A DNA stretch of 43,558 bases. Source: an uncultured Sphingorhabdus sp. (GTDB lineage Bacteria; Pseudomonadota; Alphaproteobacteria; Sphingomonadales; Sphingomonadaceae). The DNA is taken from the NCBI GenBank assembly GCA_937944295.1, contig CALDZL010000096.1:1-43558 (forward strand), read 5' to 3'. The notes under the pieces are model-generated. The model was not told the origin of the DNA. It saw only the letters and a program-made list of their open reading frames with translations, and did not search any database. Shown in pieces: positions 6,071-14,522 of this stretch; position 1 is the first letter of the stretch, and every line of letters begins with the position of its first letter. The translations under genes and the position numbers were made by a program.

Positions 6071-8071
6071 TCATTTTTTAATCAAATAGTCAGAAGAAGC
6101 CATCGTTAAGAATATTGCAATTCTTACTCTGTTCGCCAATGCATTTTCTGGGCTGGTGGCTGGTATTGCTATCGACTCGACAGCAGTGACAATTTTGTTA
6201 CGCGTACTATTAGATAGTTGATCCCCGGTAAGTAATAAATTTACTCTATTGACCAATCTGCGTGCATCATCGGCAATTGCAATCTCATCTTCATAATTAA
6301 TTCTTATGTCAGTACCAAATCTATTTTCTATGGCTAAACGCATAAAGTTAAGATAAGTAACATTTGTCACTTCATTCGACAATTGAAACTCTGGCGCTAC
6401 AAGATCATTATCTGCAATCGCAGTACCAGCAGGTGTAAAGCCTGGACGGAAGAAGTTAAATACTGAAGGTGAACCCAATGCGCGTTGTCGAAAGTTAAAC
6501 CTTGGATTTATCAACAAACCAATCGCCCATTCATCACTTGCAGAGTTGAACCCAAAAGTTCTTCCCCATTGTATATATCGCAATAATGGCTCACGTAATC
6601 TTCCTGATACATTATTTGATAAATCTGGCGCGCGAACGGCTTCCCTATCTGTCAAGATAGCAATAAATACTGCACGCAAATCACCTCTTACGCCGCTGCC
6701 GTTATTATTAAACACCCTGGCCACTCTGCGAACATATCCTGCGCTAGGATTACTGGTAACCAAACGCTGGATCATTTGACGGCCAAAGAAAGGGCCAACA
6801 TTAGGATGCTCAAATATTGCATCAAGAGCAATTGTGAGAGACGTTGGCGCATCTGTATTCGCTGGAACCGTTGTTCCTAGAAAATTCGCTTCTAATTGAG
6901 AATGCTCATCTTGTCTAAATCTAACACCTTGACTGCGAAATTGTACCGTATGGTCATGCGTCATTGGTGTTCTAGCAAAATCAGGCGTACGATCAGAAAA
7001 TCTAGTACGATTAACACCATCCCATGCCCAACCTGTGAAAACACGAGCCAAATTAACAATTTCATCATTTGAATAGGTGAGAATCTCATTACCATTAGCA
7101 TCAAGCCTTGGTGTACCATCAAGATTTAATTCTATTAGACCGATGGAAAATAATTGTAATATTTCACGTGCAAAATTTTCATCAGGAAGTCGCCCTGAAG
7201 CAGGATCACCTTTTCTATTGCCGTGCATATTCAAATATCTACCCATAGCAGGTGATAATGTAACATCTTCCAAGAGATCACGGAAGTTCCCCGTAACACC
7301 TTTGTTTAGAATATCCCAATAATAAGCATAGCCAATGCTTAAATATTGCATGCGTAAGCCACTACCGACTACAAAAAATTGTGACAATGCGAATGCCAGG
7401 CGTTTACGAACAGCATCATTAGCCGAAAATAACTCTCTCCACATAACATTGTGAAAAGGTAATTCAACATTTTGCACAGAATTAGCCGGATCGTCTTCAT
7501 ATCCAATCTCTTGCAGTCTAGCGACAGCAGTTTGCTCAATCGGTCTATCTAATTGTTGATTTAACCAAGCATCATACCCCATTGCACGCAAATCTCTCAT
7601 TTCACTGAATGATGCCGAGAATTGAGCATTTTGTAAAAACCTTGATGCTTCCGCATTATTAGATGGAGCAGACAATGTTGTAGGAGGCGCCGGAGAGGCC
7701 GCCGGAGGTGGTGTCGGAGCAGGTGGTGTCGGCGGCGGCGTTGTCGGATCAAGTATTGGAGTGATTGCATCAATCACGTCTTCGGGATCACAAGCTGCTA
7801 ATAATGCCGTTGATGGAAGAGCAACGCCTAAGCCCAGCTTTCTTGTAAATTTATTTCTAAATGAAGTCTCTTTAGTTTTTTGAGATTCATCGCCTTGATT
7901 ATCATCCACCACTTCTAATTTATTAGATGCAGTGTCTTCGTTTATTGCTTTGTTTTGATTTTCTTGTTCAACGACAATGTCATTATTATCCTCAACGGAG
8001 GATAATGACAAGAATTGACGACGCACAATTTTCTGCTCGAGTTTTTTCTTGATCATGTGATTTACAACCAT
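6071..8071 (-). CDS. DUF1800 family protein with atypical N-terminus and lipobox
   Basis: Family member of unknown biochemical role that commonly sits before a DUF1501 gene, as here. 666 residues from the ATG at 8071; a second ATG at 8056 is an alternative and neither has a good ribosome-binding site. DUF1800 landmarks run from about 145 to the end, including PDENFAREILQLFSIGLIEL (296-315) and VFTGWAWDG. The N-terminus is odd: a twin-arginine-like VRRQFLSLSS (16-25) is followed by about 50 acidic and polar residues, then a basic-hydrophobic segment (KFTRKLGLGVALPSTALLAAC) ending in a lipobox with Cys94. A Pro/Thr-rich linker (about 105-132) leads into the domain. It is probably anchored as a lipoprotein or exported by Tat; which route is unclear. 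Confidence 0.88.
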   Translation of the reverse strand: MVVNHMIKKKLEQKIVRRQFLSLSSVEDNNDIVVEQENQNKAINEDTASNKLEVVDDNQGDESQKTKETSFRNKFTRKLGLGVALPSTALLAACDPEDVIDAITPILDPTTPPPTPPAPTPPPAASPAPPTTLSAPSNNAEASRFLQNAQFSASFSEMRDLRAMGYDAWLNQQLDRPIEQTAVARLQEIGYEDDPANSVQNVELPFHNVMWRELFSANDAVRKRLAFALSQFFVVGSGLRMQYLSIGYAYYWDILNKGVTGNFRDLLEDVTLSPAMGRYLNMHGNRKGDPASGRLPDENFAREILQLFSIGLIELNLDGTPRLDANGNEILTYSNDEIVNLARVFTGWAWDGVNRTRFSDRTPDFARTPMTHDHTVQFRSQGVRFRQDEHSQLEANFLGTTVPANTDAPTSLTIALDAIFEHPNVGPFFGRQMIQRLVTSNPSAGYVRRVARVFNNNGSGVRGDLRAVFIAILTDREAVRAPDLSNNVSGRLREPLLRYIQWGRTFGFNSASDEWAIGLLINPRFNFRQRALGSPSVFNFFRPGFTPAGTAIADNDLVAPEFQLSNEVTNVTYLNFMRLAIENRFGTDIRINYEDEIAIADDARRLVNRVNLLLTGDQLSNSTRNKIVTAVESIAIPATSPENALANRVRIAIFLTMASSDYLIKK

Positions 8072-8540
8072 ATCTTGTTACTGATAATGCTTGTTTAATG
8101 ATAAAATATTAACAATACCCGCCTTAGTTTCCTAACCATAGAATTAATTTACAAGGTTAATTTTTAAACCTTTAGTAAAAATATTAACAATATTAACCTT
8201 GATTGATTTTAAAACAGATAGCATAAACCCCAGAATAGCGTTGTTTTGTGTCATCTATTAGCTTTTTATATACTAAAGTTAAATTTTACATATGATTATT
8301 AAGGTATCAGAAAAATTCTGAATTATTAATTTTCTCAAAATTAATAGCCTCTTCTTGTTCAATAATCATTTCTTAGAAAATTATCATATATTATATAATG
8401 CTATTAATCACCAGAATATTATAGACTGTGAAACTCAACAGAGTAAGTAAGCCATTCGCCTCAAACATTAGTTTCTTAATTTTAATTGCGGCAAATAATA
8501 ATTATTATTAGAGTCTTATGTGTTAATTTATTGGATCAGA
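8072..8540. other. AT-rich divergent intergenic region
   Basis: Separates the leftward DUF1800 operon from the rightward PepSY-like gene. No credible gene is visible. It holds a 15-base direct repeat near the DUF1800 side and several TTAAC motifs, but in contrast to the region at 3635-4621 no TTAA pair at 11-base spacing was found. Promoters for both directions must lie here; none stands out clearly. Confidence 0.5.
8103..8192. repeat. 15-base direct repeat pair upstream of DUF1800
   Basis: AAAATATTAACAATA occurs identically at 8103-8117 and 8178-8192, 75 bases apart in the same orientation, within 125 bases upstream of the DUF1800 start. They could be paired binding sites for a regulator of this operon; AT-richness makes chance similarity possible. 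Confidence 0.5.
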
Positions 8541-9098
8541 ATGATGAAAAAAATAAAAGCAAGAAATATAATCACCTTATTACACCTATTCGCTGCCACA
8601 TTATTGGCCCCATTCTTTATTTTAGTCGCAATTACAGGTGGTTTATATGTTGCTGATGTAAAACCAAAGACTGAAAAGACCCTATTAAATTTTAATGCTC
8701 CAATTATTATTGACGCCAATAGTTCTGACTTAGATACGGATGTCAGAGAATTATTATCTGATAATAAAATCAATGTTGAATTTGAATATCTAAAAAATCG
8801 TGGTGATAGTATAACCACGCGACCTACTTCGCGTGATTATATAGAATTTAAAAAGAAAGACCGAATATGGAGCGCAACATTAAATAAACCCAATCTTCAT
8901 TATTCCATGATGGAATTACATAAGGGTCATGGCCCTACTCTGTTTAAAAAATATCAAATTGTTGCTGGTATTGCGCTGTTCATAATTATGATAAGCGGTT
9001 TATTTATTGGTTTTATTTCAAAAGCCTATCGGATAAAAACAATTATATCCACCACCATAGGGACTGCGATATTCATGATATTAGCATTTGTGGTTTAA
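8541..9098 (+). CDS. PepSY-associated transmembrane helix protein
   Basis: Small inner-membrane protein of the PepSY-TM type, 185 residues from the ATG at 8541. A GTG at 8520 would add seven residues but has no ribosome-binding site, while GGATCAG precedes the ATG. The first membrane helix (LLHLFAATLLAPFFILVAITGGLYVAD) carries a His near its start and the TGGLY turn typical of the family. A periplasmic domain of about 100 residues follows, then MELHKGHG and a second helix (YQIVAGIALFIIMISGLFIG) and a third at the C-terminus. The conserved His residues in related larger proteins are linked to heme or iron-reductase function; here that is only suggested. It is transcribed with the DUF4345 gene 72 bases downstream. 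Confidence 0.75.
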   Translation: MMKKIKARNIITLLHLFAATLLAPFFILVAITGGLYVADVKPKTEKTLLNFNAPIIIDANSSDLDTDVRELLSDNKINVEFEYLKNRGDSITTRPTSRDYIEFKKKDRIWSATLNKPNLHYSMMELHKGHGPTLFKKYQIVAGIALFIIMISGLFIGFISKAYRIKTIISTTIGTAIFMILAFVV

Positions 9099-9170
9099 CA
9101 TCTACGTTAATTTCTGAACCAAGCTCGACATATATATTCTAATCCCTTATGGCCATTTTTAGGGAGAGGT

Positions 9171-9584
9171 ATGATGCAGAATATATTTATATTAATAAGT
9201 AGAGGGTTATTATTCGCAATAGGGATATTATTTATCTTCATAGCTTTTGGGTTATTATTTAACACGCAAGAAGCTGCCAGTGGAGTTGGACTTAACATCT
9301 CAACCATAGAGGGATTTGCAACAGTAAGAGCTGACATAGCTGGCTATTTTGCGGTTTCGGGTGCATTATTACTCTACTCATCTTTTGCTCGCGTAGCGCA
9401 ATATTTATGGCCAGTATTATTATTAATTGCAGCTGCATTTTTGGGCCGTATAATCACCATATTTATAAATGGCTATAATGAAGAAAGCTTCATACCCATG
9501 GGTGTAGAGTTAATCATAATCATTCTTATCATTTATGCACAAAGGAATTGGAGACAATCACATTTCAAAAATAATTCGTTATAA
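9171..9584 (+). CDS. DUF4345 family membrane protein
   Basis: Four-helix integral membrane protein of unknown function, 137 residues. Helices lie at about residues 4-28 (IFILISRGLLFAIGILFIFIAFGLL), 54-72 (ADIAGYFAVSGALLLYSSF), 76-98 (AQYLWPVLLLIAAAFLGRIITIF) and 107-126 (PMGVELIIIILIIYA). The segment LNISTIEGFATVRADIAGYF between the first two helices is the family signature, with the conserved Arg-Ala. A strong ribosome-binding site, GGGAGAGG, lies just before the paired ATG codons at 9171. It follows the PepSY-like gene in the same direction. No specific function can be offered. Confidence 0.8.
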   Translation: MMQNIFILISRGLLFAIGILFIFIAFGLLFNTQEAASGVGLNISTIEGFATVRADIAGYFAVSGALLLYSSFARVAQYLWPVLLLIAAAFLGRIITIFINGYNEESFIPMGVELIIIILIIYAQRNWRQSHFKNNSL

Positions 9585-9679
9585 AATATGACACCCCATT
9601 ATGTTATTGTAAAATTTATTACATTTAACAAATTGTAACTCTTATTTGCTAAACACTGGTGATAGTGACGATAATCAAT

Positions 9680-9709
9680 AAATTGTAATAAAATAAATTA
9701 CTGCAATTT
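9680..9709 (+). promoter_or_regulatory. Inverted repeat upstream of the nucleotide-sugar operon
   Basis: AAATTG-TAAT (9680-9689) pairs with ATTA and, after a three-base bulge, CAATTT (9697-9709), loop AAAATAA. It ends 20 bases before the first gene and just upstream of its AGGG ribosome-binding site, so it could be an operator or a leader hairpin. AT-rich, so moderate support only. Confidence 0.35.
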
Positions 9710-9728
9710 ACTAAACAGGGCTTTGTAA

Positions 9729-11006
9729 ATGTCAGAAAAAATAGCAGTTTTGGGTCTAGGTTATGTTGGACTTCCAGTGGCTATAGGATTGGCAAAAAAA
9801 TTTGAAGATGTTATTGGTTTTGATATTTCAGAAAATCGAATAAATGCACTGCGTCAAGGCCATGATTGGACTGATGAAATTACTGATGATGAATTAGCCA
9901 AATCATCTCTAAAATATAGTAATATTCCAAGTGATTTATCACAAGCTTCATTTTTCATTGTCACCGTTCCAACGCCTATCGACAATGAAAATAGACCCAA
10001 TCTTGATCCTATTACGCTTAGCTGCCAATTAATTGCGCCGCATATCAAAAAGGGTGCTGTGATTATATTTGAGTCAACTGTATATCCAGGCGTCACAGAT
10101 GATATTTGCGCTCCAATATTAGAGAAGGTTTCGGGATTAAAGCGTGGCATTGACTTTAAATTAGGCTACAGCCCCGAACGTATCAATCCAGGCGACAAGA
10201 CTAATCGGCTGGAAAATATTACCAAAATTATTTCGGCTGAAGATGATGATTCTCTATCCAGAGTAAAAAATGTTTATGGCTCTATTATTAAAGCTGGTTT
10301 GCATATTGCGCCTTCTATAAAGGTAGCCGAAGCCGCCAAAGTGATTGAAAATACGCAACGTGATTTAAACATAGCATTAATGAATGAAATATCTCTGATA
10401 TTTGATCAAATGGGCATAAGAACAAAGGACGTGTTAGATGCTGCTGGTACTAAATGGAATTTTCTTCCCTTTACTCCGGGTTTAGTTGGTGGGCATTGCA
10501 TTGGTGTTGACCCTTATTACCTCACGACAGCAGCAGAGCGCCTTGGTTATAGACCCGAAGTCATATTAGCTGGAAGACGTATCAACGACGATATGGGTCC
10601 GCATATAGCACGCAAGACTATCAAATTATTACTTAATAATGGCCATTCCCTCACTAATGTCAAAATTGGGGTTTTAGGCCTTACCTTTAAAGAAAATGTT
10701 CCTGATCTGCGCAATAGTAAAACTCCTGATATTATTAAAGAACTTAACAGCTATGGTATTGTAGCTAGAGTACATGACCCAATAGCCAGTATTGGGGACG
10801 CTATGGATGAATATGGTATAAATTTATACTCTTGGGACGCGCTTGAATCATTAGACGTAATCATATTAGCAGTTAATCATGATTATTACGTTGAACATAA
10901 AGATAATTTAATGAATAAACTAAAAGAAAATGCTATATTAGTAGATGTTAAATCAAGCATAGAACCAGCTGAATTAAGGCCTGATGTTACATATTGGAGC
11001 CTTTAA
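9729..11006 (+). CDS. tviB: UDP-N-acetylhexosamine 6-dehydrogenase, TviB/WbpO type
   Basis: NAD-dependent four-electron oxidation of UDP-GlcNAc or UDP-GalNAc to the uronic acid, in the cytoplasm, for an acidic surface polysaccharide. 425 residues. The N-terminal Rossmann motif LGLGYVGLP lies at 8-16, VPTPID at 80-85, the ESTVYPG loop at 115-121, the conserved Lys204 in EAAKVIEN, and catalytic Cys257 in GGHCIGVDPYYL. The downstream AGRRINDDMG and WTDEITDDEL near residue 47 are typical of the TviB/VipA branch rather than of UDP-glucose dehydrogenase. CAGGG precedes the ATG. It is first of five nucleotide-sugar genes read in the same direction. The precise amino sugar substrate cannot be fixed from sequence alone. 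Confidence 0.88.
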   Translation: MSEKIAVLGLGYVGLPVAIGLAKKFEDVIGFDISENRINALRQGHDWTDEITDDELAKSSLKYSNIPSDLSQASFFIVTVPTPIDNENRPNLDPITLSCQLIAPHIKKGAVIIFESTVYPGVTDDICAPILEKVSGLKRGIDFKLGYSPERINPGDKTNRLENITKIISAEDDDSLSRVKNVYGSIIKAGLHIAPSIKVAEAAKVIENTQRDLNIALMNEISLIFDQMGIRTKDVLDAAGTKWNFLPFTPGLVGGHCIGVDPYYLTTAAERLGYRPEVILAGRRINDDMGPHIARKTIKLLLNNGHSLTNVKIGVLGLTFKENVPDLRNSKTPDIIKELNSYGIVARVHDPIASIGDAMDEYGINLYSWDALESLDVIILAVNHDYYVEHKDNLMNKLKENAILVDVKSSIEPAELRPDVTYWSL

Positions 11007-11039
11007 AGCTATACTCATAAATAGATCACCGCAAATATT

Positions 11040-12188
11040 ATGGATTTTCAAATGCACTCAGACAAACCCACAGTAGTAACGATATTTGGTACAAGACCAG
11101 AAGCTATTAAACTATTCCCCGTTGTCAATCAATTAGCCGATATGGACGGTATAAATTCCGTATGTTGCGTTAGCGCTCAGCATCGCGAGATGCTCGATCA
11201 AGTATTAGAAATTGCCAATATCACTCCTGATTATGATTTGGATATAATGCGCTCTAATCAATCATTGGATCAATTAACAGCGCGCTTGCTTACTAACATT
11301 GGAGAAATGCTAGATAAGATAAAACCCCAGCGCGTCATTGTCCAAGGTGACACAGCAACTGCCATGACAGGAGCATTAGCAGCATATTATAGACAAATAC
11401 CAGTTAGCCATGTCGAAGCAGGTCTGAGAAGTTACAATATCTATCATCCATGGCCCGAAGAGGTGAATCGAAAAATTATCGGTTCCATTGCCGATCAACA
11501 TTTTGCACCTACCGAAACATCGGCCAATGCGCTTAAAAAGGAAAATATCTCTAATGAGCAAGTCTATATAACGGGTAATACGGTAATTGATGCGCTGTTT
11601 GCGACGGTAAAACAAATAGCAGAGAAACCAGAAATTGCACCAGCTTTGAACGATCTCAAAGCAAAATTTTCTGGCAAACGTATCATTGGCATCACAAGCC
11701 ATAGACGAGAGAATTTTGGCGATGGTTTGAACAATATCGCTCAGTCCATCAAAACACTAGCAGCGCGCGATGATGTCGCTATCATCTTTCCAGTGCATCT
11801 AAACCCCAATGTGCGCAGCGTTATGAATGATGCCTTGAGCGGTTTGGATAATGTCGCCATGATAGAACCGCTTGATTATCCAAATTTCGTAAGCCTACTC
11901 GATATGTGCTATTTTATGCTCACTGACAGCGGCGGCGTTCAAGAAGAAGCACCTGCCCTTGGCAAACCTGTTCTTGTCATGCGTGATACGACGGAGCGCC
12001 CAGAAGGTGTCGAAGCTGGAACTGCTAAATTAGTAGGCACAAATATAGATGTCATCCTAACAGAAGCAAATGCCCTATTAGATAATGAAACCCATTATGA
12101 GAGCATGGCAAAAGCACATAACCCCTTTGGCGATGGTAACAGCAGGATCAAAATTGCTGATATTATATCATCAAGCCTTTTAAATTAA
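11040..12188 (+). CDS. wecB: UDP-N-acetylglucosamine 2-epimerase (non-hydrolysing)
   Basis: Interconverts UDP-GlcNAc and UDP-ManNAc in the cytoplasm. 382 residues, normal length. Signatures include FGTRPEAIKLFPVV near the N-terminus, VQGDTATAMTGALAAYY, HVEAGLRS with the catalytic-site Glu, HPWPEEVNRK, and the C-terminal SGGVQEEAPALGKPVLVMRD and TERPEGVEAGT stretches of the GT-B-like fold. A second ATG at 11052 would give a slightly shorter protein; neither start has a strong ribosome-binding site. It sits 33 bases after the dehydrogenase and 20 bases before wecC, whose substrate is this enzyme's product, so the two form a UDP-ManNAcA route. Confidence 0.95.
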   Translation: MDFQMHSDKPTVVTIFGTRPEAIKLFPVVNQLADMDGINSVCCVSAQHREMLDQVLEIANITPDYDLDIMRSNQSLDQLTARLLTNIGEMLDKIKPQRVIVQGDTATAMTGALAAYYRQIPVSHVEAGLRSYNIYHPWPEEVNRKIIGSIADQHFAPTETSANALKKENISNEQVYITGNTVIDALFATVKQIAEKPEIAPALNDLKAKFSGKRIIGITSHRRENFGDGLNNIAQSIKTLAARDDVAIIFPVHLNPNVRSVMNDALSGLDNVAMIEPLDYPNFVSLLDMCYFMLTDSGGVQEEAPALGKPVLVMRDTTERPEGVEAGTAKLVGTNIDVILTEANALLDNETHYESMAKAHNPFGDGNSRIKIADIISSSLLN

Positions 12189-12208
12189 TATTCACAGGAA
12201 ATTTCATT

Positions 12209-13477
12209 ATGGTCTCCGAAAAAATACCATCAGTTGCCGTAATTGGCTTAGGATATATTGGTCTTCCCACTGCCGCAGTAATAGCGCGCTCTGGATGCAA
12301 TGTATTGGGCATTGATGTAACCAAGCATGTAGTTGAAACCATTAATAATGGTAAAATCCATATCGAAGAGGTTGATCTTGATGGTTTGGTTCAAGGGGTA
12401 GTATCGCGCGGTCTATTGCGCGCATCACTGGAGTTTGAACCTGCTGATGTGTTTGTAATTGCTGTACCTACACCGTTCAAGGATAATCATGTTCCAGACC
12501 TTAGCTATGTATTAGAGGCCACAGCCAATGTCGCGAAAGTATTAAAAGCTGGCGATACAGTGATTTTGGAGTCCACCTCCCCCGTTGGCACCACCGAACA
12601 AATGCGCGACCTGATTGCAGAAATGCGCCCTGATTTGGATGTTCCAGGTGTGTGCGTAGGAACGCCCAACATCGCCATATCCTATTGCCCGGAGCGCGTA
12701 TTGCCCGGTAAAATATTAGAAGAATTGATCAAAAATGATCGCTCTATTGGCGGTATTACACCGCGTTGTGCGCGCAAAGCTCTTGCTTTCTACAAACGAT
12801 TTGTGCGCGGTGAATGCGTTACCACTACTGCCAGAGCAGCAGAAATGACCAAATTGGTAGAAAATAGCTATCGCGATGTGAATATCGCTTTTGCTAATGA
12901 ATTATCGATTATATCCGATGATATGGGATTGGATGTTTGGGAAGTGATTTCATTAGCCAACCGCCACCCGCGCGTAAATATATTGCAACCAGGTCCTGGC
13001 GTTGGCGGGCATTGTATTGCCGTTGATCCTTGGTTCATCATTCATGGTTCACCAAAAAATTCACCGCTCATTAAAACAGCGCGTAATGTGAATGATGGAA
13101 AGATTGATCATGTTCTGGAACAAGCATCAAAGATGATTGATGAAAATGGCGCACAAGATATTGCTTGTCTTGGACTTGCTTTTAAAGCCAATATTGACGA
13201 TTTTAGAGAGAGTCCTGCCCTTAAAATTGCAGAGAAATTAGCTAAACGCTATGGCAATAAGATCAAGATTATCGAACCCTATGCTAATGAATTGCCAAAA
13301 GGTTTTGATTCTACTGATGCCAAATTGATTGATATTGATACTGCTTTGGATGATTGTGATATGTTCATAACATTGGTGGACCATGATATTTTCAAATCCA
13401 TCCCATTGGATGAACGCCAAGGCAAAATTGTTTATGATGTTCGCGGTATTTGGCCAGACCAACCAAAAACAAATTAA
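12209..13477 (+). CDS. wecC: UDP-N-acetyl-D-mannosamine dehydrogenase
   Basis: Oxidises UDP-ManNAc to UDP-ManNAcA using NAD. 422 residues. Rossmann motif VIGLGYIGLP at 11-20, VPTPF at 86-90, ESTSPVGTTE at 121-130, CPERVLPGK at 160-168, Lys215 in AEMTKLVENSYRDVNIAFANE (two parts of the conserved helix), and catalytic Cys269 in GVGGHCIAVDPWF. These distinguish it from the TviB-type enzyme two genes upstream; the ESTSPVG and VDPWF forms are WecC-like. AGGAAA lies about 9 bases before the ATG. Directly follows wecB, its substrate supplier. Confidence 0.93.
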   Translation: MVSEKIPSVAVIGLGYIGLPTAAVIARSGCNVLGIDVTKHVVETINNGKIHIEEVDLDGLVQGVVSRGLLRASLEFEPADVFVIAVPTPFKDNHVPDLSYVLEATANVAKVLKAGDTVILESTSPVGTTEQMRDLIAEMRPDLDVPGVCVGTPNIAISYCPERVLPGKILEELIKNDRSIGGITPRCARKALAFYKRFVRGECVTTTARAAEMTKLVENSYRDVNIAFANELSIISDDMGLDVWEVISLANRHPRVNILQPGPGVGGHCIAVDPWFIIHGSPKNSPLIKTARNVNDGKIDHVLEQASKMIDENGAQDIACLGLAFKANIDDFRESPALKIAEKLAKRYGNKIKIIEPYANELPKGFDSTDAKLIDIDTALDDCDMFITLVDHDIFKSIPLDERQGKIVYDVRGIWPDQPKTN

Positions 13478-13524
13478 ATACAAAAATTAAAATTGCAAAC
13501 ATAATATTACTTATAGGATATATC

Positions 13525-14520
13525 ATGACAGTATTGGCAACAGGCGCAGCAGGGTTTATCGGCTTTAACGTCATTCGTCATTTGCTGAAACGCGGCGATA
13601 ATGTCATTGGGATTGATAATATTAATGATTATTATGATCCGCAATTAAAGCAAGACCGCCTCAATCTTTTAACAGAATTAGGCGGTGATTTTGAATTTGT
13701 CAAAACTGATTTTGCTGATGATGTAGCGCTCGAAGATGCTCTAAAAAGTAAAGAATTTGACCGGATCATCCATTTAGGCGCACAAGCAGGCGTACGCTAT
13801 TCCATTGAAAATCCGCGCGCCTATATTCGTGCCAATATTATGGGGCATTTAAACCTGCTTGAATTGGCCCGTCATCGCCAAACCAAACATATGGTATATG
13901 CTTCATCTTCATCGGTTTATGGCAGTAATAAAACTTCCCCATTCAGCGTCGAGCACCGTGTGGACAACCCTGTCTCACTCTATGCTGCGACCAAAAAGTC
14001 CGACGAACTAATGAGTGAAACCTATGCCCATCTCTATCGTACGCCTTTAACGGGTCTTCGTTTTTTTACCGTTTACGGGCCATGGGGACGTCCAGACATG
14101 GCGCTATGGATGTTTACAGAAAATATCATGAACGATAAACCTATCAATGTGTTTAACAATGGCGATATGATGCGCGATTTCACCTATATTGACGATATTG
14201 TTGCGGGCGTAATCGCCTGCCTCGATAATCCTCCCAAAGATGATGAAAGCCTTAAAGCAGGCGGCAGCGTTTCCCCGCATGCTCTTTATAATATTGGCAA
14301 TAACAAACCCGAGCATCTGGGTACCATGATCGAAATCATTGAAAAGGCTTGTGGGAAAAAAGCTCAAAAAAATATGATGCCGATGCAAGCAGGCGATGTT
14401 CCTGCAAGTTTTGCAGATATTGATGCAATTGCAAAAGATATAGGCTATCAACCCACCACTTCAATTGATGTAGGTATTCCCAATTTTGTCAATTGGTACA
14501 GAGAATATAAAGGCTTATAA
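13525..14520 (+). CDS. NAD-dependent sugar epimerase, UDP-glucuronate 4-epimerase-like
   Basis: Extended short-chain dehydrogenase that epimerises a nucleotide sugar at C4; closest by eye to UDP-glucuronate 4-epimerases. 331 residues from the ATG at 13525; the frame opens earlier at 13450 but inside wecC, and AGGATA lies 5 bases before the chosen ATG. NAD-binding GAAGFIG at 7-13, DNINDYYDPQLKQDRL at 31-46, catalytic SSSSVYG around Ser129, and the YAATK pair Tyr153/Lys157. YGPWGRPDMA and RDFTYIDDIV are typical of the glucuronate-type subgroup. Because its neighbours make N-acetylated uronates rather than UDP-GlcA, the true substrate could be one of those; no UDP-glucose dehydrogenase is present in the window. 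Lies 47 bases after wecC and 2 before the next gene. Confidence 0.85.
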   Translation: MTVLATGAAGFIGFNVIRHLLKRGDNVIGIDNINDYYDPQLKQDRLNLLTELGGDFEFVKTDFADDVALEDALKSKEFDRIIHLGAQAGVRYSIENPRAYIRANIMGHLNLLELARHRQTKHMVYASSSSVYGSNKTSPFSVEHRVDNPVSLYAATKKSDELMSETYAHLYRTPLTGLRFFTVYGPWGRPDMALWMFTENIMNDKPINVFNNGDMMRDFTYIDDIVAGVIACLDNPPKDDESLKAGGSVSPHALYNIGNNKPEHLGTMIEIIEKACGKKAQKNMMPMQAGDVPASFADIDAIAKDIGYQPTTSIDVGIPNFVNWYREYKGL

Positions 14521-14522
14521 AT

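Noticed and set aside
8528-8818. 96-residue minus-strand frame opposite the PepSY-like gene
   Set aside because: The plus-strand frame has membrane helices and PepSY-TM motifs; the antisense frame has no start signal or domain.
14104-14451. 115-residue minus-strand frame in the epimerase gene
   Set aside because: Antisense shadow within a well-supported enzyme gene.
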